Assembly (NCBI GenBank): GCA_016793265.1 | Contig: JAEUHT010000034.1 | Span: forward strand, 1-43,446 | DNA: 43,446 nucleotides | Source of the DNA: Planctomycetota bacterium | GTDB taxonomy: Bacteria > Planctomycetota > UBA1135 > UBA2386 | Reading direction: 5' to 3' | Shown: piece by piece, positions 24,691 through 34,300 of the stretch | How positions within the stretch are numbered: the stretch's first letter is position 1 | Layout: each line of letters starts with the position of its first letter | Translations under genes and position numbers: made by a program | Notes under the pieces: generated by a model | What the model was told of the DNA's origin: nothing | What the model saw: only the letters and a program-made list of their open reading frames with translations | Databases searched by the model: none

Positions 24691-26342
24691 CACCAGAACA
24701 GGCGCCAGCGGAAGTGGTCGTCGGCGTAGCCGGTCAGCGACCGCACGGTGTCGAGGTGGTTGTCGCGCAGCAGGGCGCGCGCCGCCGCGATCTGCTCGGC
24801 GTCTGCTGCGGGCGCATCCGTGGTCGGCAGCCGCACGAACTCGCGCAGCAGCATGAGGCTCCAGTCGATCGGCATCGACAGCAGGCCGTCGAGATCGGCG
24901 ACGGCGGCGGCGTTGGTGCCGCCGGGCGCCCGGCGCTGCACCGTCTGGAACGCCGCCGGCAGCACCGGCGCGGCGCTGCGGTCGATGGCCTTGGCCAGGC
25001 GCAGCTGCGCCGACAGGCGCTCTTCGGCGTGCTGGCCACCGCCGAAGGCGACGATGCCGTTGCCGACGCCGAGCCACAGGTCGTAGCGGACCATGTTGCC
25101 GTAGCGGTGCAGTTCGACGCCGTCGACGTCGACGGTCTCGGCGCGTGACAACATCGGTTTGGCGTGCCCCATCATCTGCCACAGCGCCTTGGCGAACGCG
25201 GCCTCGTCGCGCAGCTCGAACGCCATCGTCCAGGTCACGTCGCGCGGATCGTCGAGCTCGGTGAGCGGGGCGAGCGTGAACAGCATCGCGTCGCTGGCGT
25301 GCGCGAGCAGGTCGTCGCGCACGTCGATACCGAGCTCCTTCTGCATCGACGCGCGCAGTTCGTCCGGTGCATCACGCAGCTCGACGCCGAGCGCAGCCAG
25401 CACGGTGTCGTGCAGCGCGGTGAGGTCGAGGTGGCCGGCGTGCCACGAGCCCGTGCTGCCGTTGGCGAGTGGCAGCAGCCGCGGCAACTGGGTGGCCGCC
25501 GAGCACAACACGCCGAACAGGCCACGCTGGTTGCTGCGGAAGTGCTGGTCCACCTCGAGCTGCAGGTGCGGGCCGGCGGCGCCGAGCGTCATCGTCAGGG
25601 CGCCGAGGCTGTCGAGGCCGACGGCCGTGCGCGACGCGCGTTCGTTCGGTCGCACGGCGTCCTGGGCGTTCAGCAGGGCCGGCACGTCGAACGTCACGCG
25701 CAGGGCCGGCAGTGACAGCGGCGGCGCCTTGCCGGTGCAATCGGCGGCGAAGCGGCGGGCGCGGAACAGCGCCTGGTCGAATTGATCGCCGGTGGCGGCG
25801 ACCAGCATGAGGCACTGTGCGCCGGCGATCGGGCCGCTCATGACACCGAAGCCCTGGTCGCAGACCTCGAATTGCACGTCGCCGCCGTCGCGCGGCTGCC
25901 ACTGCCCGGGCACCGCGGCCTGCAGTTGCCGCAGGTCCTTGGCCAGCGCCGCGAGGTCGCTCTTGCCGTCCCCTTCGATCACCACGGCGGTCTGCATCGC
26001 GTCGACCTCGCCGCGGCCGTCGGGCGTCAGCCACAGGCCGACGCGCACGCGGCCGGCGTAGCCGAGCAGGCGGTCGCGCACCGGCGCGAAGGCGTCGGCG
26101 TCGCCGACGATCTGCTGCCAGGATTCGAGCAGCGGCACGAGGCGCGGTCGCCACAGGGCCTGGCCGGGCTCCGACGCCAGCAGGGTGCCGACGTTGGTGG
26201 GGCCGAGCCGCGCCCGCCAGCCTTCGGGGCCGACGGTCTCGATGACCACCTGCGGGGCGTCGGCTGGAGCCGGCGGCGGCGCCGTCTGCGCGAACAGGGG
26301 AAGGGACGACAGCAGCACGGTCAGGCAGCGCGGCGTGGTCAT
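24690..26342 (-). CDS. Exported protein, possibly DUF3352-like
   Basis: This 550-residue protein has a short signal peptide (MTTPRCLTVLLSSLPLFAQ). Its alternating strand/helix pattern resembles the large DUF3352-like planctomycete proteins: VGTLLASEPGQALW near the start, GVELHRYGNMVRYDLWLGVGNGIVAFGG near residue 430 and SAAPVLPAAFQ later. There are no catalytic motifs and few cysteines. The family name is a weak guess. It is coupled to the lipoprotein gene downstream (TGATG). Upstream it is divergent from alkC with 67 bases between the starts. The frame is open far upstream of 26342, but only the MTTPRC start gives a signal peptide. Confidence 0.76.
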   Translation of the reverse strand: MTTPRCLTVLLSSLPLFAQTAPPPAPADAPQVVIETVGPEGWRARLGPTNVGTLLASEPGQALWRPRLVPLLESWQQIVGDADAFAPVRDRLLGYAGRVRVGLWLTPDGRGEVDAMQTAVVIEGDGKSDLAALAKDLRQLQAAVPGQWQPRDGGDVQFEVCDQGFGVMSGPIAGAQCLMLVAATGDQFDQALFRARRFAADCTGKAPPLSLPALRVTFDVPALLNAQDAVRPNERASRTAVGLDSLGALTMTLGAAGPHLQLEVDQHFRSNQRGLFGVLCSAATQLPRLLPLANGSTGSWHAGHLDLTALHDTVLAALGVELRDAPDELRASMQKELGIDVRDDLLAHASDAMLFTLAPLTELDDPRDVTWTMAFELRDEAAFAKALWQMMGHAKPMLSRAETVDVDGVELHRYGNMVRYDLWLGVGNGIVAFGGGQHAEERLSAQLRLAKAIDRSAAPVLPAAFQTVQRRAPGGTNAAAVADLDGLLSMPIDWSLMLLREFVRLPTTDAPAADAEQIAAARALLRDNHLDTVRSLTGYADDHFRWRLFW

Positions 26343-26409
26343 GCGGGGGCGCAGGATACGGCTGCCGCGTCGTGTCGCCGAAGGTGCGGTGGTAGAAGTT
26401 CGCCAAGCC

Positions 26410-27540
26410 ATGGCAGAGCCGTTCAAGAACCTCGTCGGCGCGCAGCTCGTCGCCGACCTCCAGAACCACCTGCGGCGCGTGCATCGGCGCTTCCCGGCCG
26501 ATCGGTTCGTGCAGCTCGCCACCACCGGGCTCGACGCGCTCGAACTCAAGGCGCGCATCCAGCACGTCGCCAAGGCGCTCTCGGCGACCCTGCCGACGGA
26601 CTTCGTACTGGCCGCCGACGTGATCGAGGCCGCGCTGCTGCCGGCGCGGCTCGACGACGACCTGCGGGCGCTGCGCACCGGGCCCGAGGGCCTCGCCGGC
26701 TTCGCGGTCTGGCCGCTGACCGAGTTCGTCGCCGCGCAGGGGCTCCAGCACCCCGAACGGGCGCTCGCGGCGCTGCACGCGCTGACGCAGCGGGCGACGG
26801 CCGAGTTCGCGATCCGCCCGTTCCTGGTCGAACACGAACGGCTGACGCTGGCGACGCTGCAGCGCTGGACCCACGATGCGAGCCCGCACGTGCGGCGGCT
26901 GGTCAGCGAAGGCAGCCGGCCGCGGCTGCCGTGGGGGCTGCAGCTGCAGCGCTTCATCGCCGATCCGTCGCCGACGCTGCCGCTGCTCGAAGCGCTGCAG
27001 GACGACCCCAGTGAGTACGTGCGCCGCAGCGTCGCCAACCACCTCAACGACATCGCCAAGGACCACCCGGCGGTCGTCGCCGAGTGGCTCGAGCGCTTCC
27101 TGCCCGATGCGTCGAAGCCGCGGCGGGCGCTGCTGAAGCACGCCAGCCGCACGTTGGTCAAGCGGGGCGATCAACGCGTGCTGCGCGCCTGGGGGCTCGG
27201 TGGGGCGCTGCGCGGCGAGGTGCAGCTGCGGCTGTCGCCGACGCGGCCGCGCCTCGGCACGTTCGTCGAATTGCAGATCGAGCTGCGCGCGAAGGGCAAG
27301 CAGCCGCAGGCGATCGTGCTCGACTACCGCGTCGGCCGGCAGCGCAAGAACGGCGGCAGCACGCAGAAGGTGTGGAAGGGCTTCCAGCTCACGCTCGCCC
27401 CCGGCGAGGTGCGCGAACTCCGCAAGCGGCACCCGCTGCGGCAGGTCAGCACGCGCCGCCTCGAGCCCGGTGCGCACACGGTGACGGTGCTGGTCAACGG
27501 CCGCGAGGTCGCGACGGCGGCGTTCGAGCTGCGGGCTTGA
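26410..27540 (+). CDS. alkC: AlkC-type DNA glycosylase with C-terminal Ig-like domain
   Basis: This 376-residue protein matches the AlkC branch of HEAT-like-repeat DNA glycosylases, which excise N3-methylated bases without base flipping. It opens with MAEPFKNLVG. Then come GLDALELKARIQHVA, LTQRATAEFAIRPFL, LQRWTHDASPHVRRLVSEG (about residue 155), RPRLPWGLQL and DPSEYVRRSVANHLNDIAKDHP (about 200-221), all strongly conserved in the family. Residues about 275-376 form a beta-rich Ig-like domain, as found in many AlkC proteins. The upstream frame is open, but the conserved start is the ATG at 26410. No Shine-Dalgarno is visible; TAGAAG at 26393-26398 could be a -10 element. Its TGA abuts the stop of the convergent CotH gene (TGATCA). 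Confidence 0.9.
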   Translation: MAEPFKNLVGAQLVADLQNHLRRVHRRFPADRFVQLATTGLDALELKARIQHVAKALSATLPTDFVLAADVIEAALLPARLDDDLRALRTGPEGLAGFAVWPLTEFVAAQGLQHPERALAALHALTQRATAEFAIRPFLVEHERLTLATLQRWTHDASPHVRRLVSEGSRPRLPWGLQLQRFIADPSPTLPLLEALQDDPSEYVRRSVANHLNDIAKDHPAVVAEWLERFLPDASKPRRALLKHASRTLVKRGDQRVLRAWGLGGALRGEVQLRLSPTRPRLGTFVELQIELRAKGKQPQAIVLDYRVGRQRKNGGSTQKVWKGFQLTLAPGEVRELRKRHPLRQVSTRRLEPGAHTVTVLVNGREVATAAFELRA

Positions 27541-29607
27541 TCAGCGTGCCTGCTCGGCGCCGGCGTCCGGCTTCGGCGTCTTGACCACGGCCGGCAGGGC
27601 GCCGTTGCCGGCCGGCTGGCAGTCGACGTGGCCCGTCGCCGCGGTGGCCTCGACCCAATAGCGCAGCGTGGTGCCAGCGGCGAGCGGCAACGCCGCGCCG
27701 TAGACGCCGTCGCCGGCGCCACCGTCCCCGTGCTTGCCGTCGTCCTGCATCGGCAGCGCCGCGAAGGCCCCGAACTTGCCTTCGGCGTGGTGCAGGTGCA
27801 CCGCCGCGATGCGGGCGCCATGGGCCTTGGCGCGCACGGTCAGCACGCTGCCGCCGTTGCCGTCGGCTCGCAGCTGCGCCTCGGGTTCGTCGAGCACGGG
27901 CCATTCGCCTTGCAGCGATTGATCGCCGAGCAGGAGCTTGCCGCGCTGGGCGATCAGCGACAGCAGCGAGCCGGAAGCGGGCTGGCCGTCGGCGGTGCTG
28001 GCGAACGAACGCGCGAACGCGGTGCGGTTGGCGCCGGCGTCGACGATCGGCTGCAGCAGTTGCCGCCAGGTCTGCAGGCGCGGGCCGATGGTGGCGGGGG
28101 CCAGGGCGCCGGTGAGCAGTTCGCGCAGGTTGGCGAGGTAGCGTTGGCGCCAGGCCGGCACTTCGAGCAGGCGCCGCACCAGCGGTCGGTCGCGGCGCGA
28201 GGCCAGGTCGAGCGGGCTGTTGGCGACGCCACCGCCGGGGCCGCGGCGGCCACCGGGGCCGGCGCCTGGACCACCGTTCGCATCGCCGCCGTTCGGCGGG
28301 CCTGCGTTCGGCGGGCCAGCACCGTCGGCGCCGCCGGGCAGCTCGCCGCCGCGCGGCCGGCGACCGCCCGGGCCACCCGGGCCACCGGGTCCACGTTCGC
28401 CGAGCAGGATCTCGTTGTTGTCGCGCGGGATCGGGTGGAAGCGGCCGCTCGGGTCGCGCCACAGCAGGTAGTCGCTGCCGCGCGAGGCGTAGCCATCGTC
28501 GTCGGCGAGCGCGTTGTCGAGGGCGAGGAACCACAACGTCGCCTCGACATCGAGGTGCTGCGGCACGATCGCCTGCAGGCGGTCCGGCGGCGTATTCTCC
28601 AGCACCGCGCAGACGTCGACGAGTGCCTGCCAGGCGTCGGCGTCCGCGTCGGACTTGAGCTGGTAGCTGCGCTGGTAGGCCGCGGCATCGTCGCCGAGCC
28701 ACATCAGGCCGCCGCGGCCCGAGAAGTCCGGCGGCACCTTGAAGCGCGCGCCCTTCTTGGTGCCGTAGTGGTCCTCCAGGTAGTCCTTGTCGAACTGCTG
28801 CACCGCCGCATAGACGCCGAGATCCTCGCCATTGACGACGACGCGCATCAGCGCCACGCGCGGCGCCGGGAAGTACTGGTTGGCGACGAAGGCGTGCAGC
28901 GCCTCGCGCACGAACGAGGGGTCGCTGTTGCAGTTGAGCAGGTCGAGGTTGCGCACGCCGAACAGGTTCTGCTTCGCGATGCGTTCGTCGATGGTGAGGT
29001 CGAACGACCTGCGCTTGCCGCGCGCCATCATGAACGAGGTGTTGCCGCGGAATGCGGCGCCGACCTGCTCGCAGGTGGTGCCGTCGAGCGTGACGCGCGC
29101 CGGCACGGTGACGTCGGTGTGGTAGAACGCGGTCAGCTCGGCGAGCCAATCGTCGCTGTCGAAGTCGAGGAAGATCGTGCGCACCACGTCGACGTCGAAC
29201 AGGCCGCGGTCGGGGTAGCCGGTGACGTCCTTCGGCCCGACCCTGGCCCCGGGCCGCTCGGCGGTGTTGTCGCCGGCCTCGAACTCCATGCCCGGCGGGC
29301 CGCCGCGGCCCATGCGCCCGCGCTGCGGCCGGTTGTCGGCGAGCCAGGCGCGCGCCGCCTTGCGTTCGTCGGCGTCGAGCTGGCCGCTCTGGTCGGCGTC
29401 GAACTGGGCCAGCACCTTGGTGCGTTCGCCCATGCCGCCCATGCCGCCGGGGCCGCCGGGGAAGCCGGGGCCGCCGGGGAAGCCGCCGGGCGGGCCGAAC
29501 GGATCCTGCGCCGGCAGGGCTGCGGCGAGCGCGGCGAGCGGGGCGGCGAGGTGGTTGAGGGCGCGGCGGAGCGGGGAGAGACGGCTGGCGGCTGGCGGCT
29601 GGCTCAT
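27541..29607 (-). CDS. CotH kinase family secreted protein with EF-hand
   Basis: This 688-residue exported protein has a signal peptide (cleavage near ALPAQ, residue 34) and a Gly/Pro-rich repeat (about 38-60). One EF-hand loop, DADQSGQLDADE, lies at residues 70-81 with all calcium ligands present. A CotH-type kinase-like domain follows (about 115-480), with FRGNTSFMMARGKRRSFDL, NLLNCNSDPSF-like and GVYAAVQQFDKDYL segments and an IPRDNNEILLG motif near residue 394. A second Gly/Pro/Asn-rich low-complexity insert occupies about 403-460. A beta-rich C-terminal domain ends the protein. CotH proteins occur in spore formers and widely in Planctomycetota as exported proteins; substrates here are unknown. 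Confidence 0.91.
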   Translation of the reverse strand: MSQPPAASRLSPLRRALNHLAAPLAALAAALPAQDPFGPPGGFPGGPGFPGGPGGMGGMGERTKVLAQFDADQSGQLDADERKAARAWLADNRPQRGRMGRGGPPGMEFEAGDNTAERPGARVGPKDVTGYPDRGLFDVDVVRTIFLDFDSDDWLAELTAFYHTDVTVPARVTLDGTTCEQVGAAFRGNTSFMMARGKRRSFDLTIDERIAKQNLFGVRNLDLLNCNSDPSFVREALHAFVANQYFPAPRVALMRVVVNGEDLGVYAAVQQFDKDYLEDHYGTKKGARFKVPPDFSGRGGLMWLGDDAAAYQRSYQLKSDADADAWQALVDVCAVLENTPPDRLQAIVPQHLDVEATLWFLALDNALADDDGYASRGSDYLLWRDPSGRFHPIPRDNNEILLGERGPGGPGGPGGRRPRGGELPGGADGAGPPNAGPPNGGDANGGPGAGPGGRRGPGGGVANSPLDLASRRDRPLVRRLLEVPAWRQRYLANLRELLTGALAPATIGPRLQTWRQLLQPIVDAGANRTAFARSFASTADGQPASGSLLSLIAQRGKLLLGDQSLQGEWPVLDEPEAQLRADGNGGSVLTVRAKAHGARIAAVHLHHAEGKFGAFAALPMQDDGKHGDGGAGDGVYGAALPLAAGTTLRYWVEATAATGHVDCQPAGNGALPAVVKTPKPDAGAEQAR

Positions 29608-29760
29608 GAGGGCGGCGGGTTACGCGCAGTTCCTTTGGTCACCACGAGGCTACCGCGGCGGCCCGGCGGCGGTGTCGACGAGTGCACATCAAGGCAGCGG
29701 CGCGCACCGGGGGGAGCTCGAGCCTCCCCGAACCGCCCCAGCGACACTAGAGTTCGCGCC

Positions 29761-30378
29761 ATGGTGATCTCCAAGGCCAAGACCGTCGAGCAGTACCTCG
29801 CCTCCTTGCCAGCCGAGCGCCGCGCCGTGGTCGCCGCGGTGCGCGAGACGATCCTCGCCAACCTCGACGCCGGGTTCACCGAGGGCATGGGCTACGGCAT
29901 GATCGGCTATCACGTGCCGCACTCGCTGTATCCGGCCGGCTACCACTGCGATCCCAAGCAGCCGCTGCCGTACGCGGGCCTCGCCGCGCAGAAGAACCAC
30001 TTCGCCGTCTACCTGTTCGGCCTCTACTGCGACCCCGACGAGGCGCGGCAGTTCGAGCGCGATTGGAAGGCGGCCGGCAAGAAGCTGGACATGGGCAAGT
30101 GCTGCGTGCGCTTCAAGCGGCTCGACGACGTGCCGCTCGACGTGCTGGCCGCTGCGATCCGACGTTGGCCGCTGCAGCGCTTCGTCGGCGTCTACGAGGC
30201 CGCGTTGGGGGCGCGGCGGCAGCCGGCGGCGAGCCGGCCGGCGAAGGTCGCCAACAAGGCCGCGGCCAAGCCGGCGAAGGCCAGGTCGGCGAAGGCAGCA
30301 AAGGCCACGAAGGCCGCCAAGGTGCCGGCGAAGAAGTCGGCCGGGAAGGCGAGGGCCGCGGTGCGGCGCGCGCGCTGA
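29761..30378 (+). CDS. DUF1801 protein with Lys/Ala-rich histone-H1-like tail
   Basis: This 205-residue cytoplasmic protein has a DUF1801 domain (about residues 1-150: EQYLASLPAERRAVVAAVRE, QKNHFAVYLFG, CCVRFKRLDDVPL), a small fold of unknown function. From about residue 158 it continues into a basic tail of Lys, Ala and Pro repeats (KPAKARSAKAAKATKAAK and similar), like bacterial histone-H1-like tails and the tails of some HU proteins. Such a tail suggests DNA or RNA binding. The start ATG at 29761 has no Shine-Dalgarno, but TAGAGT at 29748-29753 may be a -10 element. The stop is 9 bases from the convergent pseudogene. Confidence 0.88.
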   Translation: MVISKAKTVEQYLASLPAERRAVVAAVRETILANLDAGFTEGMGYGMIGYHVPHSLYPAGYHCDPKQPLPYAGLAAQKNHFAVYLFGLYCDPDEARQFERDWKAAGKKLDMGKCCVRFKRLDDVPLDVLAAAIRRWPLQRFVGVYEAALGARRQPAASRPAKVANKAAAKPAKARSAKAAKATKAAKVPAKKSAGKARAAVRRAR

Positions 30379-30387
30379 GCCCGAGCT

Positions 30388-31022
30388 TCACGCCGCGCGG
30401 CGAGCGCACAGCACGAAGGCCGGCGGGAAGTTGCGCAGCACCGGCCCGCGTTGGCGGAAGTCGGCGAAGCGCGCGCGCATGAGCCGGCGCAGTCGGCGCG
30501 TCGCGGCCAGCGGATACGACTGCAGGTAGCTGAAGGTGCGGAACTCGCCGCCGGGCTGCACGACCTCGGCCGCAGCGCGATCGGATTGACGTTCCAGGTG
30601 TCGCCCGAGATGTAGACGACGCGGCGCAGGCGCGCCTCGCACGGGGCGTGGCAGCGGTGGTAGAAGGACGACTTCAGCCGCAGCGTCACGCAGACGCCGT
30701 CGCGGTAGCGGGCGACGAGGTCGTCGTCGCCGAGCAGGTCCGGCAGCGAGTAGGGGAAGCCTTTGGCTTGGAACAGCTCGGTGCCGCAGGCGAGGTCGCG
30801 CGCGAACAGGCGCCAGATGCCGATCGAGACACGCGTCAGCGGGCCGGTGTGCAGCTTGCTGAACCAGCCCATGAAGCGCGTCGCCAGGCGGCGCGGCAGC
30901 CGGTTGGTCAGCAGGAAGTTCAGCTCGTCGCGGAACGGGCGTGCGGCGGCGTTCGGCGCGAAGCGGGTCTCGGGCCCTGGGTCCACGGCGCGGTCGTGGT
31001 CGAGCAGCGTAGGCGGCGACAT
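30388..31022 (-). pseudogene. Broken phosphatidylserine decarboxylase joined out of frame to a phospholipid methyltransferase C-terminus
   Basis: From ATG 31022 the frame encodes PSD-family sequence (LATRFMGWFSKLHTGPLT, then LFQAKGFPYSLPDLLGD, YHRCHAPC and GDTWNVNPIAL). Between IWRLFARDL and ACGTE about 50 residues expected in the family, including the catalytic Asp region, are missing. After NPIAL, near 30575, homology jumps to another frame. That frame reads VQPGGEFRTFSYLQSYPLA and RNFPPAFVLCA, matching the end of the methyltransferase at 514-1149. The PSD self-cleavage site and the methyltransferase SAM site are both absent, so neither half can work. The simplest explanation is two adjacent lipid genes (psd then pmt) collapsed by deletions. 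An assembly error at the junction should be excluded. Confidence 0.82.
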
Positions 31023-31312
31023 CGGTCGGCAAGGTGCCTCGCCAGTTCATGGTGGCCGTGTGGCGAAGGTGAAGATCTGGCGAGGTGGGCTGGGCCTTGT
31101 GCCCTGGGCCCAGGAGGATCCGGCTTGGTCGGACGCGGCCGCGCGCAGGATTGGCCGACAGGCCGTTGCGCTACCCCAATCGCTCGACTTGGCTACGCCC
31201 AGTGGCGCAGGGCGGCACTTCGGAACGCTCGGCATCATCGGCCGCGTTCGTTCCGTCATCTGCGCGTCATTCGTCGCCAGTGCTTTCGCCTTCGAGGTTG
31301 TCGGGGTCAGAC

Positions 31313-34300
31313 ATGCAAACGATCGCCCACCCAGTCGTCTCCTGTGGCCGGACCTCCCGGCGCAGCTCGTCTTGGCTCCCCGCCACACTCCTGTTGTTCG
31401 GGATCGCCGCCTGCAGCAGCAGTTCGGACGACGCGGTGCCCGAGCCGACGCGGCCGGACAACCCCTCGCGCGTGATCGGCGCCGAGGACCCGCTGCCCGG
31501 CATCGTGTTGGCGATCACCGGCATCACCGGGGCCTCGGGCTCGGACGGCGCGTTTGCGGTCGGCGACGTGCTGACGGTGCGCTACACGGCCCACACCACC
31601 GGCGGCGACCCGCTCGACGTGGCGGACCTGGACACCGGCTCGATCTTCGTCTCCGGCCCGACCTTCAACTACCAGCGCGTGATCGCCGAGCAGACCGATC
31701 TGCGCTCCGCCTCGGTCTACGAAGGGGATGGGGCCTGGTCCTACACCTTCGTGCCGGCGCTGCCGGCGAACTACCTCGCCCCGCTCAACGACTCCACCGC
31801 GTTCACCGTCGACGAGCTGACCGGCCAAAGCCTGATCGCCGGCACCTACACCGTCGGCCTCGCCTTCTCGGCGAGTTACACGGGTGCGCTGCAGGGAGAA
31901 TGGGTCGACGCGGGCAACGCCACGGGCGACTTCTTGCTCGGCAGCGCCACCACGCTGGCGCCGCGGGCCGTGGTGCAGTCGGACAACTGCAATGTCTGCC
32001 ACACCAACCTGCGCGTGCACGACGGGGTCATGCGCGAGATCGGCATGTGTGTGTTGTGCCACACCGCGGGGGCCGAAGACAGCAATGAAGGCGACGCGAC
32101 GCCGGGCGTCACCATCGAATTCAAGGTGATGGTGCACAAGCTGCACAATGCGGCCCACCTGCCGTCGGTGCTCGGGGTGTCGACGGACAACGATGGCAAT
32201 CGCCTCTATCCGGGCGACACGGGCGCCATCGATCCGGTGCCGCTCGTCTATGCCGACGGTGAGGGCAGCACCCACGACTACTCCGAGATCCACTTCCCGC
32301 TCTGGCCCAACCTCAACGTCGCCATGCCGCGCGACCGCGGCTACTCGCTGCTGTCCTCGACCGACCCGGACAGCACCGGCCCGCTGCTGAGCCCGCGTTC
32401 GAACGAGGACACGATCCGCATGGGCGTCACCACCTGCGCCAAGTGCCACGGGGACCCGGACGCCTCCGGCCCGATGGCCGCGCCCGCGCAGGGCGGCCTC
32501 GCCTATTCGCAGCCGACGCGGCGGGCCTGCGGTTCCTGCCACGACGACATCGACTGGGACAAGCCCTACATCGCCAATGGCGCGACGATGCCGGCCCAGC
32601 CCGACGACACCCTGTGCATCACCTGCCACACGGATTACGCCTCCAATCAGGCGGAGGAGTCCCTGAAGCAGTTCTCCGTGCACGAAGGCCACCTGCATCC
32701 GCTCGTCGACGCGACCGTCGACCCGGGTGTCGACTCGGTGATCACCGCGGTCGCCGGCGGCAGCGGCGGTGGCGGCAACTTCCAGGTCGGCGATACGCCG
32801 ACGATCACGTTCACCCTGAAGAACGACGCCGGCGACGACATCGGCATCTCGACGATGGACTCCTGCGCCGGGTTCTTCTTCGGGCCGACGGGCAATCCGC
32901 AGCTGATCATGCCGACGCCTTCGCCGAACGGCATGAGCCTCAACCCGTACGACTTCGCCGGGCGGCTGCACTCCAGCAGCACGAGCAACAAGGGCACCAT
33001 GAGCAAGGTGTTCCAGAGCGGCTCGGCCGCGGCGGAGACCCTGCTCGTGCAGTTCACCTCCAGTACCGCCTTCACCGTGTCGCGCATCGATCCGGAGGAC
33101 GCGTCCGTGCTCGGTGTCGCCGCCACCTCGGCGCTGCCCGGTGCCGCGAGCACCAATCCGTCGGGCTCGTCGGTCAGCGCCATCGAACTCGATCCGGCGC
33201 TCGCGGCCGGCACTTTCCAGATCGCCTTCACGTCGGAAACCGAGTTCGAGATCACGGGGGCGGTCAGCGGCACCGGGGAGCTGCCGGCCACGACCAGCGC
33301 CTCGATGCGATTTGCGTCCTCGGACATCTCGTTCAACCTCACCGTCGGCTCGACTCCGTTCGCGGCCGGCAACACGATCCACGGCGTGCTCGTGCGCGGC
33401 GACTCGTCGAACCCGGTGCTGTTCGCGATCATCGCCGGCCGCACGGCGTTCGCCACCGGCGACCGCTTCTACTACGAGGTCGTTCCCGACGCGGCCTCCT
33501 ACACGCTGAAGATGCCGATGGACCTGGTCTACGAGGACCTCGGCGACACCGGTGGCTCGCCGTCGCCGGGCACGGCCATGGCGGCGGCTGGCAACCTGCC
33601 GGTCTACTACGGCCGCCAGCTCGTCTACGAGGCGGCGACCACGGCCACGACCACGACCACCACCGCGGACATCGCGGCGCTGGATCGCAGCGTCGCCGTC
33701 AACGGCGCGACGGGCTTCGCCAACAACGACGTCGTCGTGATCGAACCGGCGAGCGGCATCGGCACTCGTGAGTTCGTCGCCATCGCGCCGGCCCGCGCCG
33801 ACGGCGTCATCGCGGTGTCGGGCGACACCACCACGAAGCTCTACTTCAAGACTCCGCTGCGCTACGCGCACGCGGCGCCGGTCACCATCACGAAGGTGAC
33901 GCTGACCTTCCAGCAGGAGGGCAGCAAGTACTCGCTGAACCCGCAGACGGGTGTCATCACCTCGGTGTCGGCCTTCACGGCCAGCCGCACGATCGTGATG
34001 TCCTATCGCAGCGACGCGCGGTTCGGCTACAAGCGCCACTCAGGCGACTCCTTCCAGAGCACCTACGTGCCGCCTGCGAACGACGCCCCGGAGCTCGGCC
34101 AGGAGCAGGGTGATTGGCAGGGGCTTGCCTATCAGGACGGCACCTACACCGCCGACATCTGGTTCTACAAGAACATCGACCTCGGTCGCGAGGGTGAGGT
34201 GCAGACCTACCGCAGCACCTCCGACGCCGGCACGATCGACTTCCTCTATGGCAGCGCGACCACGATCGAGCCGCGCCAGATCATCTCGGCGAGCGCGAAC

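Noticed and set aside
28200..28420. GC-rich repeats in the CotH gene as possible CRISPR or satellite DNA
   Set aside because: The repeats are in frame and encode Gly/Pro/Asn linkers, have irregular unit length and contain no spacers.
31051..31312. Promoter of the electron-transfer cluster
   Set aside because: A promoter is expected here, but no pair of hexamers stood out enough to report.
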